From: an uncultured Gemmataceae bacterium
GTDB taxonomy: Bacteria; Planctomycetota; Planctomycetia; Gemmatales; Gemmataceae
Direction: 5' to 3'
NCBI GenBank assembly: GCA_937923405.1
Contig: CALDUY010000012.1
Span: forward strand, 61,694 to 125,693
DNA: 64,000 nucleotides
A program made the translations under genes and the position numbers. The notes under the pieces were generated by a model. The model was not told where the DNA came from. It saw nothing but the letters and a program-made list of their open reading frames with translations, and made no database searches. This document shows, in pieces, positions 7,185-16,586 of the stretch; positions within the stretch are counted from its first letter, which is position 1, and every line of letters starts with the position of its first letter.

Positions 7185-8710
7185 TTCGCTGCGGTTCCTC
7201 TCCAGGTGAAGCCATATGCCTCGAAGCGCGCGCGCGATTCTCGTGAACGAATCGCCTCCAAGAGACGCGCCGTCAGGTAGGGATACTCGGAAGAGCGGCT
7301 GACGGCAAAGGGCTGATCGGCGAAGGCACAGGGAATGTCGATGGCGATGGCCTCCAGTCGGTCAGCGTGAGTTGCTCCGTTGCTGATGTAGGCGATCACT
7401 GCGTCCAGCGAACCGGTCACCAGCTGATTGACGAGCATGTCGCCGGTCGGTGTCTGCACCTTGACGTTCTTCATCACCACGTCGTCGGAGCGGTCCTCCC
7501 GCAGGGTCCGCTGGGTCAGTACGCCCATAGCACACTGTTTCTCGTGCCCGATGCCGACACGCAAATTCGGCTTCCCCAGGTCGCGGAGTTTGCGGATCTT
7601 GTGAGGGTTGCCTTTATGCACGAGGATGACGAGTTGATTTGTCGAGACGGTCGTGGCGTCGCCGAACAACTCGCTGACTTGATCCATGAACTCGCGGTCA
7701 CAGGCGAAGAAGGCATCGACGCGCGTGTTAGGTATGCGGATCTTGGCCACCTGAATGCCGCAGCCGTTGTAGTCGCGTGTCACGGTGACGCCTTCGCGGT
7801 GCTCAAACTCTTGGATCGTCTCCTCGACGGCGGGGCGAAGCATGGAGCCGGCGATTAGGACCAGGTTCGGCTGGTCGGCCCAGCGATCGCCCTCGACTAC
7901 GTCGAACCCCTCTTTGCGAAACTCTTGCAGGCCGCGATCGCCAGCTGCAAGGTACCGCGCGAAGTGCAGCGCTGGTGTGGCCGGTTCGTCTTTGTTCACA
8001 ATGCAGGCCGACACCCGAGCGAAGACCGACTCGAACTCCGGCACCGCGATCACTTCGAGACCAGGCACCTGATGGACGGTCACATCCCAGATAATGCCGG
8101 CATCGACCGCACCGAGCTGGACGTCGATGGCCACGTCCGTGACCGTCGGTTTGGTGACGACGATGCGCGACTCCAAGGCCGACCATTTGCCCAGCCGTTC
8201 CAGGGCTTCCCGAGCCACTTTGCCCACGGCGGCGGTCTGGGGATTGGCCTGTGCGACACGGAGATTACGACTCAACAAATCGTCTAAGGAGTGAATCGAC
8301 TTCGGGTTGCCGGTCCGAACCACCAGCACGGGACGCATCCGAGCCAATGGCAAAACTTCGCGGATCAACTCCTGCTCGCGGGCCGTGGCGACGTAGCCAT
8401 CGTCGGCGGGGATGAACAGGTCGGCGTGGCGGTTGACCTGGAGCTTGGCCAACAAGGCGTTAGATCCACCATAGTCAAACTCGATCTGGACGCCGAACTC
8501 CTGCTCGTAACGTCGTGCTGCCGCCTCGACCGGCGGTTTCATGCCTGCGGCGCAGTAGACGACCAACGAACGAGTTGATCGTTTGGCGTCGAACCAGCGA
8601 GTCGGATCTACGGCCAGCAGGACAAACAGTCCCGCGAACAGAACGACACTGCCGAGGAAGAACAGCCAGGTTGTCTGCACTCGTCCCGATCGTCGAGATA
8701 AACCAGTCAT
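7181..8710 (-). CDS. modA: Tandem two-lobed ModA-like oxyanion-binding protein, membrane anchored
   Basis: 509 residues, about twice the length of ModA. Residues 16-34 form one hydrophobic anchor; then come two successive periplasmic binding domains. The first (about 47-275) starts SLVVYCAAGMKPPVEAAARRYE and contains FDYGGSNALLAKL and ADLFIPADDGY. The second (about 283-505) starts LVLIAGSMLRPAVEETIQEFE with DYNGCGIQVAKI and VDAFFACDREFM. Both match the ModA-type opening of strand, Ser/Met substrate loop and helix. No signal peptidase site is obvious, suggesting a membrane-tethered receptor. It is the first gene of the mod operon, with upstream 230 nt shared with the divergent fadJ-type gene. 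Two sites per polypeptide may serve two oxyanions or raise local capture. Confidence 0.85.
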   Translation of the reverse strand: MTGLSRRSGRVQTTWLFFLGSVVLFAGLFVLLAVDPTRWFDAKRSTRSLVVYCAAGMKPPVEAAARRYEQEFGVQIEFDYGGSNALLAKLQVNRHADLFIPADDGYVATAREQELIREVLPLARMRPVLVVRTGNPKSIHSLDDLLSRNLRVAQANPQTAAVGKVAREALERLGKWSALESRIVVTKPTVTDVAIDVQLGAVDAGIIWDVTVHQVPGLEVIAVPEFESVFARVSACIVNKDEPATPALHFARYLAAGDRGLQEFRKEGFDVVEGDRWADQPNLVLIAGSMLRPAVEETIQEFEHREGVTVTRDYNGCGIQVAKIRIPNTRVDAFFACDREFMDQVSELFGDATTVSTNQLVILVHKGNPHKIRKLRDLGKPNLRVGIGHEKQCAMGVLTQRTLREDRSDDVVMKNVKVQTPTGDMLVNQLVTGSLDAVIAYISNGATHADRLEAIAIDIPCAFADQPFAVSRSSEYPYLTARLLEAIRSRESRARFEAYGFTWRGTAAK

Positions 8711-8940
8711 GAGGTTTCTACCCGTGGCGAGCGATCACTTCATGTTATCATGCGCAGAAGCGAAGCAAGAAAACCGTGAAAACTCGATGAGCAAAGGAAA
8801 CGCTTGAAAGGAATTCTGGCGAGTGGGCAAGGTCAGCTCAAGGTAGACCGGTAGACGGGTTCTTCAACTGAGGGAGCGTGCCGTCGTCGCGTGGGTTGAT
8901 ACATTCAACAAGAAGAACTAGCCGACGAAAGGAAGCCAAT

Positions 8941-11079
8941 ATGTCCACCTCTCCCGCGATACATTTGGACGAGCGAGATCGCCTCGCTGTGGTCACGTTC
9001 GATCAACCCAACAGTCGGGCCAACACGCTGGGCCAGGCGGTGCTGGGCGAACTGGAAGCGTTGCTGGCCCAACTTCAGCAGCAAAGCGACCTGCAAGGAC
9101 TGGTGCTGCGGAGCGGCAAACCAGGTATGTTCATTGCCGGGGCCGATCTCCGCGAACTGGGGGCCGCCAAGCACGACCCCGAGCTTACTCGCAAACTAGG
9201 ACAGCGCGGCCTGGACATCATCGCCGGCTTCGAGAAACTACCTTATCCCACGGTGGCGGCCATCGATGGAGCCTGTATGGGCGGCGGTCTGGAACTGGCC
9301 CTGGGCTTCGACTATCGCCTGGCCAGCAATCATCCCAAGACCGAACTCGGTCTGCCCGAAACCAAGATCGGCTTGATCCCCGGCTGGGGCGGGACGCAAC
9401 GACTCCCCCGAGTGATCGGTCCCAATCTCGCGGCGGAGATGATCACGAGCGGCGACGGGGTCAAGGCCGAACGCGCTCGCCAACTTGGTCTGGTCTGGGA
9501 CGTAGTGCCCGTGGAGAAGTTGCTCGACGAAGCGATCGCCTTGCTTCGCTGGGCCAGCAGTGACGGCGGCTGGAAGGCGGCTCGTCAGCGCAAACAACAG
9601 CCCATCGGCCTGACCGAGGAACAGGTTTCGTTCGCCTATGCCGTGGCCCGAGGACTAGTATTGTCGAAGACCGGAGGACACTATCCCGCACCCCTGGCCG
9701 CTCTGGAGGCGATCTACAAAGGCTGCAACCTGCCGCTCGACGAAGGGCTGAAAGTCGAAGGCGAACACTTCGCGCCGTTGGTTGGTAGTCCGGTGTCTAA
9801 GGCGTTGATCGGCGTGTTCTTCCAGACGCAGCGACTGGCCAAGGATACCGGGTCCAGCGATCCGTCGGTGCAGCCGCGTCCCGTGCGGCAGGTCGGCGTC
9901 GTCGGCGCGGGCATCATGGGCGCGGGCATCGCCGGGGCACACGTCCGCCGAGGCGTGCCTGCCGTTATGCTCGACAGCGTGCCCGCCGCTCTGGAAAAGG
10001 GCATCGCTACCATCTCCAAGAATCTGCTGGGCCGCGTCGAGATTGGCCGCATGACGCCCGCTGAGGCCGCTAGTTCCTTGGCCATGCTCAGCACGTCGAT
10101 GACCACGCAAGCGCTGGCCGATCGCGACGTAGTCATCGAGGCCATCGTCGAGAACGAAGAGGCCAAGGTGAAGCTCTACGGTGAACTGGAAAAGCTCCTC
10201 TCTCCCGAGGCAATTCTGGCCTCGAACACTTCGACTATCTCGATCACGCGGATGGCTCAATCGCTGAAGGCTCCCGAGCGTTTCGCCGGCATGCACTTCT
10301 TCAACCCCGTCGATCGGATGCAACTGGTCGAGGTCATTCGTGGTGAGAAGACTTCCGAGCAAACCGTGGTCACGCTAGTGGCCTTGGCTCGGCGCATCAG
10401 CAAAACGCCGATCGTCGTCAAAGACTGTCCCGGCTTCCTGGTCAATCGGATTCTGTTCCCCTACATGAACGAGGCGATGCTACTGTTGGAAGAGGGCGTT
10501 CCTCCCCGAACACTGGACAAGGCGGCGACGGCGTTCGGCATGCCGATGGGACCGGTGACGTTGCAGGATGTGGTGGGACTGGATACGTCGCTATACGCCG
10601 GACGGGTGGTCAACACCGCCTTCGCCGATCGGGCCGTACCAACACGGATTCTCGACGAGCTGGTGGCCGCCGGTCGGCTGGGACAGAAGAGCGGCGCGGG
10701 CTTCTACAGCTACGCCAAGGGCACGCGCGGAGCCGACGACCCCGCTTTGGAGCCGATTCTGGCCAAGGTGCGCCGACCGGGTAAGGGAGAGTTGTCCATC
10801 GAGGAGATTCAAGATCGGTTGTTTCTCCCAATGCTCACCGAGGCGACGCGCGTGCTGACCGATGGCATCGTGAGGGAGCCGGGCGACGTCGACATGGGAT
10901 TGCTCTTGGGCATCGGGTTCCCGGCCTTTCGCGGCGGCATTCTCCGCTGGGCCGATACACTCGGCATCGGTCGTGTCCTGGACAAGCTCGCCAAGTACGA
11001 ATCGCTCGGGGTCCGGTTCCAACCCACGGAAATGTTGCGTAAGATGGCGGCAGAGGGCAAAGGGTTCTACCCGGCCTGA
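8941..11079 (+). CDS. fadJ: Fused enoyl-CoA hydratase / 3-hydroxyacyl-CoA dehydrogenase (FadB/FadJ type)
   Basis: 712 residues, the normal size of the fatty-acid beta-oxidation alpha subunit. Residues about 1-190 are crotonase: the oxyanion-hole segment FIAGADLREL, then DGACMGGGLELALGFDYR and GLIPGWGGTQRLPR. From about residue 318 a Rossmann domain begins (VGVVGAGIMGAGIAGAHVRRG), followed by the HAD signature around FAGMHFFNPVDRMQLVEVI and the C-terminal HAD domains. It hydrates 2-enoyl-CoA and oxidises the resulting 3-hydroxyacyl-CoA with NAD. ATG 8941 has a good AAGGAAG site 6 nt upstream; an in-frame upstream start at 8878 would add 21 Arg/Ser-rich residues without similarity. No thiolase lies next to it. 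Confidence 0.93.
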   Translation: MSTSPAIHLDERDRLAVVTFDQPNSRANTLGQAVLGELEALLAQLQQQSDLQGLVLRSGKPGMFIAGADLRELGAAKHDPELTRKLGQRGLDIIAGFEKLPYPTVAAIDGACMGGGLELALGFDYRLASNHPKTELGLPETKIGLIPGWGGTQRLPRVIGPNLAAEMITSGDGVKAERARQLGLVWDVVPVEKLLDEAIALLRWASSDGGWKAARQRKQQPIGLTEEQVSFAYAVARGLVLSKTGGHYPAPLAALEAIYKGCNLPLDEGLKVEGEHFAPLVGSPVSKALIGVFFQTQRLAKDTGSSDPSVQPRPVRQVGVVGAGIMGAGIAGAHVRRGVPAVMLDSVPAALEKGIATISKNLLGRVEIGRMTPAEAASSLAMLSTSMTTQALADRDVVIEAIVENEEAKVKLYGELEKLLSPEAILASNTSTISITRMAQSLKAPERFAGMHFFNPVDRMQLVEVIRGEKTSEQTVVTLVALARRISKTPIVVKDCPGFLVNRILFPYMNEAMLLLEEGVPPRTLDKAATAFGMPMGPVTLQDVVGLDTSLYAGRVVNTAFADRAVPTRILDELVAAGRLGQKSGAGFYSYAKGTRGADDPALEPILAKVRRPGKGELSIEEIQDRLFLPMLTEATRVLTDGIVREPGDVDMGLLLGIGFPAFRGGILRWADTLGIGRVLDKLAKYESLGVRFQPTEMLRKMAAEGKGFYPA

Positions 11080-11105
11080 CCTCCCAAGCCGCGGGAGTCC
11101 AGACG

Positions 11106-12554
11106 ATGCGATCCACCGACGAGGCGATTCTAGACCGGCGACAGTGGTTTTCCTGGGTGCATGCTGGCCTGGGGGGCGCGGCGCTAGCATCGTTACTGCT
11201 CCGCGACGGTGTGGCCCGGGCCGGGGGCGTTGCCGGCGAGGCCAGCGATCCGCCGCCACACCATCCCCCCAAGGCCAAGCGAGCGATCCACATCTGCCTG
11301 TGTGGCGGCATGAGTCATCTGGACTCGTTCGACTACAAGCCGTTGTTGACCAAGTATCACGGTCAGAAACTGCCGGCCTCGGAACGGCCCGAGACTTTTT
11401 TCGGCCAGGTAGGGCTATTGCGGCGGAGCGACTGGGAGTTTCGCCGTCGCGGCCAAAGCGGCCTGTGGGTATCGGAACTGTTTCCGCACCTGGCAAGGGG
11501 GGCCGACGAGTTGACAGTGATTCGCTCGATGGTGGCCGATTCCGCCAACCACACGCCGGCCACGTTCCAGCAGAACACGGGCTTTCGGCTGAACGGCTTT
11601 CCGACGCTGGGAGCTTGGTTGTCCTATGGCCTGGGCGCGGAGACGGACGAACTGCCGGCCTACGTCGTTTTACCCGACGCTCGCGGTCTGCCGGCCGGCA
11701 GCACCATCAACTGGACCAACGGCTTTCTCCCCGCTCGGCATCAGGGGGTGGCTCTGCGACGAAAAGGATCGCCAATCGATGATTTGTTTTCCGCCAAACC
11801 GATCGAAGAACAGGTCGAGGCTGATAGTCGCACCCTGCTCGGGTCGCTCAATCGCCTGCATCAAGAACACTCCGGCGGCGGCGATGCCCTGACGGCGCGG
11901 ATTCGCGGTTACGAGCTGGCGGCCAAGATGCAGCTGGCCGTTCCGCGAGTGACCGATCTGTCCCGAGAGCCTCGAAAGCTGTGCGAACAATACGGGCTGG
12001 ATGCCGAAGAGACGGCGGACTTCGGTCGAGCCTGCCTGCTGGCTCGGCGGCTGCTGGAACAGGGCGTTCGCTTCGTGCAGTTGTTCTCGGGCGGGTCGTT
12101 CGGGTCGCCGCGCATCAACTGGGACGGTCACGAGACCATGAAAGAGAACCACGGTCAGGAGGCACGACGGATCGATCGCCCTGTCGCCACCCTGCTGCGC
12201 GATCTACGGCAACGCGGCATGCTCGACGATACCCTAGTGCTGTTCACCACCGAGTTTGGCCGTACCCCGTTCACGCAGTCGGCGGCCAACGTCGTCGGCA
12301 CGGGACGCGATCACAATCAACACGGCTTCTCGGTCTGGCTGGCCGGCGCGGGGTTGAAGGCCGGTCATGCCCACGGCGCGACCGACGACATCGGCTGGAA
12401 GTCCGTTGAGGATCGCGTCACCTGGCCCGACTTTCACGCCACCGTTTTGCACCTGCTCGGCATCGATCACCAGCGACTGACTTTTTATCACAACGGCATC
12501 CAGCGTCGACTGACTAACGTGCATGGCGAGGTCGTGCGAGCAATTTTGCGTTGA
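11106..12554 (+). CDS. DUF1501 secreted protein (sulfatase-superfamily fold)
   Basis: 482 residues. The N-terminus DRRQWFSWVHAGLGGAALASLLL is the twin-arginine leader typical of planctomycete DUF1501 proteins. The body shows ICLCGGMSHLDSFDYKP near residue 62, the SANHTPATFQQNTG block, and FTTEFGRTPF with HNQHGFSVWLAG towards the C-terminus; these His/Asp/Glu clusters match the alkaline-phosphatase-like fold that DUF1501 shares with sulfatases. In planctomycetes these genes usually pair with DUF1549/DUF1553 cytochrome proteins, but no such partner is here. It lies 26 nt after the FadJ gene and may be read from the same transcript. Biochemical function is not established. Confidence 0.9.
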   Translation: MRSTDEAILDRRQWFSWVHAGLGGAALASLLLRDGVARAGGVAGEASDPPPHHPPKAKRAIHICLCGGMSHLDSFDYKPLLTKYHGQKLPASERPETFFGQVGLLRRSDWEFRRRGQSGLWVSELFPHLARGADELTVIRSMVADSANHTPATFQQNTGFRLNGFPTLGAWLSYGLGAETDELPAYVVLPDARGLPAGSTINWTNGFLPARHQGVALRRKGSPIDDLFSAKPIEEQVEADSRTLLGSLNRLHQEHSGGGDALTARIRGYELAAKMQLAVPRVTDLSREPRKLCEQYGLDAEETADFGRACLLARRLLEQGVRFVQLFSGGSFGSPRINWDGHETMKENHGQEARRIDRPVATLLRDLRQRGMLDDTLVLFTTEFGRTPFTQSAANVVGTGRDHNQHGFSVWLAGAGLKAGHAHGATDDIGWKSVEDRVTWPDFHATVLHLLGIDHQRLTFYHNGIQRRLTNVHGEVVRAILR

Positions 12555-12626
12555 GTCTTGCGAGGAGAAGTTTTCGCACCACTGGACTATCAATGTAGTG
12601 TCGTCCCGCCATTGTGGAGACTGGCT

Positions 12627-13154
12627 GTGCGGATTCGTACTCTCTTGACCGAACTGGTGTTGCCCCGTCCCATCGACGAGGTGTTCGACTTCTTCAGCGA
12701 CGCGCGCAATCTCGACACGCTGACGCCGCCCTGGCTGAAGTTTCGCATTCTTACTCCAGGCCAGATCGAGATGCGGCCCGGTGCGTTGATCGAATATCGC
12801 ATTCGCTGGCGCTGGCTGCCGATCTACTGGCGCACCGAGATCACCGTCTGGGAGCCGCCCTATCGCTTTATCGACCGACAGATTAAGGGACCGTACCTCC
12901 AGTGGGTGCATGAACATACCTTCGAGGAGTGCGACGGCGGAACACTGATGCGCGACCGGGTCGACTATGCCGTGCCCGGCTGGATTCTCGAACCGCTGAT
13001 CCATCGCTTGCTGGTCGGCCCGGACGTGCAGCGCATCTTCGATTATCGACGAGCGAAGATGCTCGAACTGTTCGGGGCTTCAGCGTTTCCCCAACCGCAG
13101 AAGCACTTTGCCGGCTCGACCTGGGGTCTCGGCGGCGACGATCGCCTCGCGTAG
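12627..13154 (+). CDS. SRPBCC (START-like) ligand-binding protein
   Basis: 175 residues from a GTG at 12627 placed 7 nt after GGAG. It resembles the cyclase/dehydrase group of SRPBCC proteins: RPIDEVFDFFSDARNLDTLTP at the start of the helix-grip fold, LIEYRIRWRWLPIYWRTEI, and PYRFIDRQIKGPYLQWVHEH. These proteins form a deep hydrophobic cavity for lipids or aromatics. A frame open from 12558 exists but has no added similarity. The last 25 codons lie antisense to the C-terminus of the MDR oxidoreductase (overlap 13080-13154), which probably means an extended, non-conserved tail (about FGASAFPQPQKHFAGSTW onward). Confidence 0.8.
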   Translation: MRIRTLLTELVLPRPIDEVFDFFSDARNLDTLTPPWLKFRILTPGQIEMRPGALIEYRIRWRWLPIYWRTEITVWEPPYRFIDRQIKGPYLQWVHEHTFEECDGGTLMRDRVDYAVPGWILEPLIHRLLVGPDVQRIFDYRRAKMLELFGASAFPQPQKHFAGSTWGLGGDDRLA

Positions 13155-14069
13155 CTGCTCCAGCGGATAGACCGCGCTGGTCGTCGTCTCAACGATCCCT
13201 TGCCGGAACAGAGCAGTGATATGGCGGAACAGCCCTAACATCCGCAGCGGATTTTGTTGCCGGGTCCAGGTCGAGAGCCAGAATCCCTCGATACGCAGGT
13301 TGTTGGTTAACACCTGACGTGGTTCAACGGATAAAGGCTCTCCAGAAAGTGAGCCATAGAGCAGCAGGCGTCCGGAGTGGCCCAGCGCCTGCACGCAGCG
13401 TGTGGCAGTGTCGCCGCCGACCGCGTCGATGGCGTAGCGGACGCCATCCCGACAGATGCTTCGCACCCGTTCGACGAGATCATCTTGAGTAGAGTCAATA
13501 ACCACGTCGCCGCCGAGTTGGCGTAACTCCTCGACGTGACGTTCCCGGCGCACGACGTTGATCGTGCGGAAACCGTACTTTCGACCTAGACGAATGACCA
13601 TGCGGCCCAGGGCGCTGGCGGCGGCGGTCTGCAACAGCCAGGCCCCACGTGGGATCGCCAGGACGTGCCGGGTCATGACGATGGCACTGGCGGGATTAAC
13701 GAAGAAACTCGCCGCCTGCTCGTCGCTGAGGTCATCGGGCAGGGGCACGGCCTGTTTAGCGGGAATGACCACCTGCTCGGCCCAGTTGCCCGCTTTGCCG
13801 TTCAGCACCGCGACACGCTTACCGCGAACACGCCAAGCCAGCAGGCCGCGACCTTCCTCGACGATGCCGACACCCTCGAATCCCGGTGTGCAGGGCAGGG
13901 GAGGCTGATACCCATACTGGCCGCGCACCAGAAATAGATCCGATGGATTGATCGGACTGGCCAGCATGCGAACGCGCACCTGCCCCGGTCCGCACACCGG
14001 AGCAGGCACTTGCTGGACTTCGAGTACCTCTGCTGGGTTGCCCCAGCGAGAACAAATCACTGCTTTCAC
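13080..14069 (-). CDS. Zinc-independent MDR oxidoreductase, trans-2-enoyl reductase/quinone reductase type
   Basis: 329 residues of the medium-chain dehydrogenase/reductase superfamily. The N-terminal GroES-like domain contains SPINPSDLFLVRGQYG and PGFEGVGIVEEG; there is no catalytic-zinc Cys/His set. The nucleotide-binding domain begins about residue 140 with LLQTAAASALGRMVIRLGRKYG, and INVVRRERHVEELRQLG covers the cofactor-specificity loop. The PINPSD segment and overall length recall MECR/ETR1 enoyl-CoA/ACP reductases. Its start codon overlaps the PhoD-like gene stop by 4 nt, so the pair is co-transcribed, and its 3' end overlaps the SRPBCC gene convergently by 75 nt. Confidence 0.85.
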   Translation of the reverse strand: MKAVICSRWGNPAEVLEVQQVPAPVCGPGQVRVRMLASPINPSDLFLVRGQYGYQPPLPCTPGFEGVGIVEEGRGLLAWRVRGKRVAVLNGKAGNWAEQVVIPAKQAVPLPDDLSDEQAASFFVNPASAIVMTRHVLAIPRGAWLLQTAAASALGRMVIRLGRKYGFRTINVVRRERHVEELRQLGGDVVIDSTQDDLVERVRSICRDGVRYAIDAVGGDTATRCVQALGHSGRLLLYGSLSGEPLSVEPRQVLTNNLRIEGFWLSTWTRQQNPLRMLGLFRHITALFRQGIVETTTSAVYPLEQLREAIVAAETPGRAGKVLLRLGKR

Positions 14070-15457
14070 TCGTCCACCACTTTGATCTGGTCTAGTTTAC
14101 CGACCTCGATCTGGGGATTGTCGCGAAACAGCGTCACTTTTCCAGTCACCTGAATCTTTTTGCCCAAGTAGTGCTTGCGCGGATCGCTGATGCCAGCCTT
14201 GTCCAACTCGGCCTTCAGCTTCCGCGTTTCCAGCACGATCGTCAGATTGCGTTCGCTGCGGAAGTTTTTCTCTGTGTTAAGGAAGACGCGGCTCATGTCT
14301 TTGCTTTGGCCCGTCGAAAGGACATGGAAGGTCACGGTCCATTCCTGGTTCAGCTTCTTGCGAGCCTCGGCGGCGAGGTCGGCGTCTGCGGCCGCGGGGT
14401 TGCGGTTGACCACCTTGGTAGGACGGCTCTGCAACTCGCTTAGTGACAGCTTATGCCGAATGATTACGTCACCTTCCTCGTCGTGAATCTCTAGCGAGAT
14501 TTGCGGATCTTCTTTATCCCAATTAATTCGCACCAGGCCGAAGTTATTGCCGCGATCCATTGTCGCCAGTCGATGCCGATTCACCTCCAGTTTGCGTAGC
14601 CGTTTATTCGCCTGGTTCAGCCCGCTGGAAGTCAGGTCGTACAGCGGGTAGCCGATCTCCGCATCCATGACTGACAGTTCAGCCAGATGGCGATCGCCGG
14701 ACAGCACGATCACTCCCTCAGCGCGAGTATCGCGAAGCAGCTGAAACAGCCGAGCGCGTTCGCGGGGCATATTGGCCCACTTCTCGAAGCCGTGATCCTC
14801 GGGCACCACCTGAATGCTCGAACAGAGCAGACGCACCTCGGCAGGCTGCCGCAGTTGCTCTTCCAGCCATTTCCACTGGGCCTCGCCTAGCATGGTGGCA
14901 TCCTCGTCAGTGTTGGGAATGTACTGGCCCAGGTTACGCGGACGTTTGAGATCCTTTTTGAGCGGACTACGATGATAGCGGGTGTCGAGCAAAATCACCT
15001 GCACTCGTTTGCCTTTGGGGCCGAAGATTTTCGCGGTGTAGATGCCTTCTTGTTTGCGCAGTGGATCGTCGGGCGGAATATTGAAGAAGTTGAGGAACGC
15101 GTCCTGCGACTCTTTCTTTTTGGGATACTCCGCGCCGGCGTCATCGCCGCCGTAGTCGTGATCGTCCCACGTCGCCAGAATCGGGCAGGTCTCACGGAGC
15201 TTTTTGTAACCCGGTTGGGCCGCCAGTTTGTTGTACTTGGCGACCATGACTTCGATGTCCTGGGTGTCGGCGTAGATGTTATCGCCGAGCATCAAAAACA
15301 GTTCGGGCTTGGTGGCGATGATCGCGTCCCAGATGGGTTGTTCTTTGTCTTGATGCACACAGGAACCCAGGGCGATGCGTGACAGCGGTTTCTTGTCCTC
15401 GGCGAAAGCCGGCACCGCCAGGGTAACGAGTAGAAGTACAGCTAGAGATCGCGACAC
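14066..15457 (-). CDS. Secreted PhoD-like metallophosphatase with a C-terminal extra domain
   Basis: 463 residues with a signal peptide (MSRSLAVLLLVTLAVPAFA). The PhoD core shows the metal ligands in order: IALGSC, LMLGDNIYAD, TWDDHDYG, SIQVVPEDHGFEKW and LSGDRHLAELS. This matches alkaline phosphatase D enzymes that hydrolyse phosphodiesters and monoesters with Fe/Ca. Residues after about 350 form a separate segment rich in beta strands (EWTVTFHVLSTGQSKDMSRVF, HYLGKKIQVTGKVTLF) that looks like an OB-fold accessory domain. It is first in a two-gene unit with the MDR oxidoreductase (4-nt overlap). Confidence 0.9.
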   Translation of the reverse strand: MSRSLAVLLLVTLAVPAFAEDKKPLSRIALGSCVHQDKEQPIWDAIIATKPELFLMLGDNIYADTQDIEVMVAKYNKLAAQPGYKKLRETCPILATWDDHDYGGDDAGAEYPKKKESQDAFLNFFNIPPDDPLRKQEGIYTAKIFGPKGKRVQVILLDTRYHRSPLKKDLKRPRNLGQYIPNTDEDATMLGEAQWKWLEEQLRQPAEVRLLCSSIQVVPEDHGFEKWANMPRERARLFQLLRDTRAEGVIVLSGDRHLAELSVMDAEIGYPLYDLTSSGLNQANKRLRKLEVNRHRLATMDRGNNFGLVRINWDKEDPQISLEIHDEEGDVIIRHKLSLSELQSRPTKVVNRNPAAADADLAAEARKKLNQEWTVTFHVLSTGQSKDMSRVFLNTEKNFRSERNLTIVLETRKLKAELDKAGISDPRKHYLGKKIQVTGKVTLFRDNPQIEVGKLDQIKVVDE

Positions 15458-15527
15458 AATTCATCTCCTCAACCAGAAACGTGGGTGAAGAGTTATTATG
15501 CGCGCTGCGGAAGCGACGAAATGTGAA

Positions 15528-16322
15528 TTACTGGCGAGGATTGCTTCCCTCGGGATTGAGCAGTGGCAGCACCTTGGCCTTGAGATAGCCTGGAACGTAA
15601 CTGCCATAATGTCCGCCGCGGTGCCCGGTCGCCGCTTCGCTGGGCTGCCAGACATGTTCGCGGAGCTTGCGGTATAGCTCAGCGTCGGGCGAACCGTCGT
15701 AAGGCCGACGAAAGCCGACCTTGCCTGCCGCCGCCGTCCACTTCCGATCGGTGGTGCCAAAAATCCGCATGGTCACTCCCAGCGTCACCCAGTCTTGATG
15801 ACTGATAAACGAGTCGATGCCTAGTCGGGAACAAGCCAGCGCCGGACGCAGATCATAAGACGGCGACACCGACGGGGCCAGCAGCACGATGCGTTCGACG
15901 CTGTTGGCCGGGAGATGTTTCGTCGCTTCCAGACACACAGCACACCCAGCACTGTGGCCGATGAGATAGACCGGTAATTGGGGATACCGCTCGTGCGCGA
16001 CGTTGACCATGTCAGCCAGATTCGCGCCTTGCTCGCGCGTGTTGCGCCAGTGACAGTTGTCGGTAATCATCAAGCCGCGCCCATGCGACCAGTCGACCAG
16101 TTCGACGTGAATGGGAATCTTCATCTCCGCCGCGGTGTGGGCCAGTGCTTCGGTAGTCCAGCCGAACCCTCCCGCTCCGTCGGCACAGAAGACAATTCCC
16201 TTGACCGGTACGTCTGGCGGACGCACTCCCGCAGAACTGGTCGGCGTTTTCGACACCGACGCGCAGCCGCTCCCTAGTGACATGGCCAACCAGCACATTG
16301 CCCACCGCGCCACCACCCGCAT
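15528..16322 (-). CDS. Alpha/beta hydrolase lipoprotein
   Basis: 264 residues from an ATG at 16322 preceded by GGGAGGGACCGAAGG. A lipobox (LGSGC, Cys about 19) predicts membrane attachment. The fold's nucleophile elbow is GHSAG (within VYLIGHSAGCAVCLEA); the oxyanion region is VFCADGAGGFG near residue 45, and the catalytic His is probably in HRGGHYGSYVPGYL at the C-terminus. A serine esterase or lipase-like activity is expected; substrate cannot be told. It lies 70 nt upstream of the PhoD-like gene and in the same direction, so may belong to the same transcription unit. Confidence 0.85.
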   Translation of the reverse strand: MRVVARWAMCWLAMSLGSGCASVSKTPTSSAGVRPPDVPVKGIVFCADGAGGFGWTTEALAHTAAEMKIPIHVELVDWSHGRGLMITDNCHWRNTREQGANLADMVNVAHERYPQLPVYLIGHSAGCAVCLEATKHLPANSVERIVLLAPSVSPSYDLRPALACSRLGIDSFISHQDWVTLGVTMRIFGTTDRKWTAAAGKVGFRRPYDGSPDAELYRKLREHVWQPSEAATGHRGGHYGSYVPGYLKAKVLPLLNPEGSNPRQ

Positions 16323-16586
16323 CGCCTTCGGTCCCTCCCTCGTCCTCGACAATCCTACGCCCTAGTCGAGTCCGGAGTCGGAGCAACAAAGTCCAAATGG
16401 CTCGAAAATGTCGGTCGACCTGCGGTGTAACCTGAATATTTTCTCGAACTCTCGGCGAACCACTGCTCCGACGGCGCGGCCTGAGCGGAATAGGTTGATT
16501 CGGGAGCTGGTAATGCCTGGCAAAAGAATCCGGAGGATTGCAAGCCGCGCCACAGCTTGACATGATGGAGCGGAGAGGTGCAAGCC

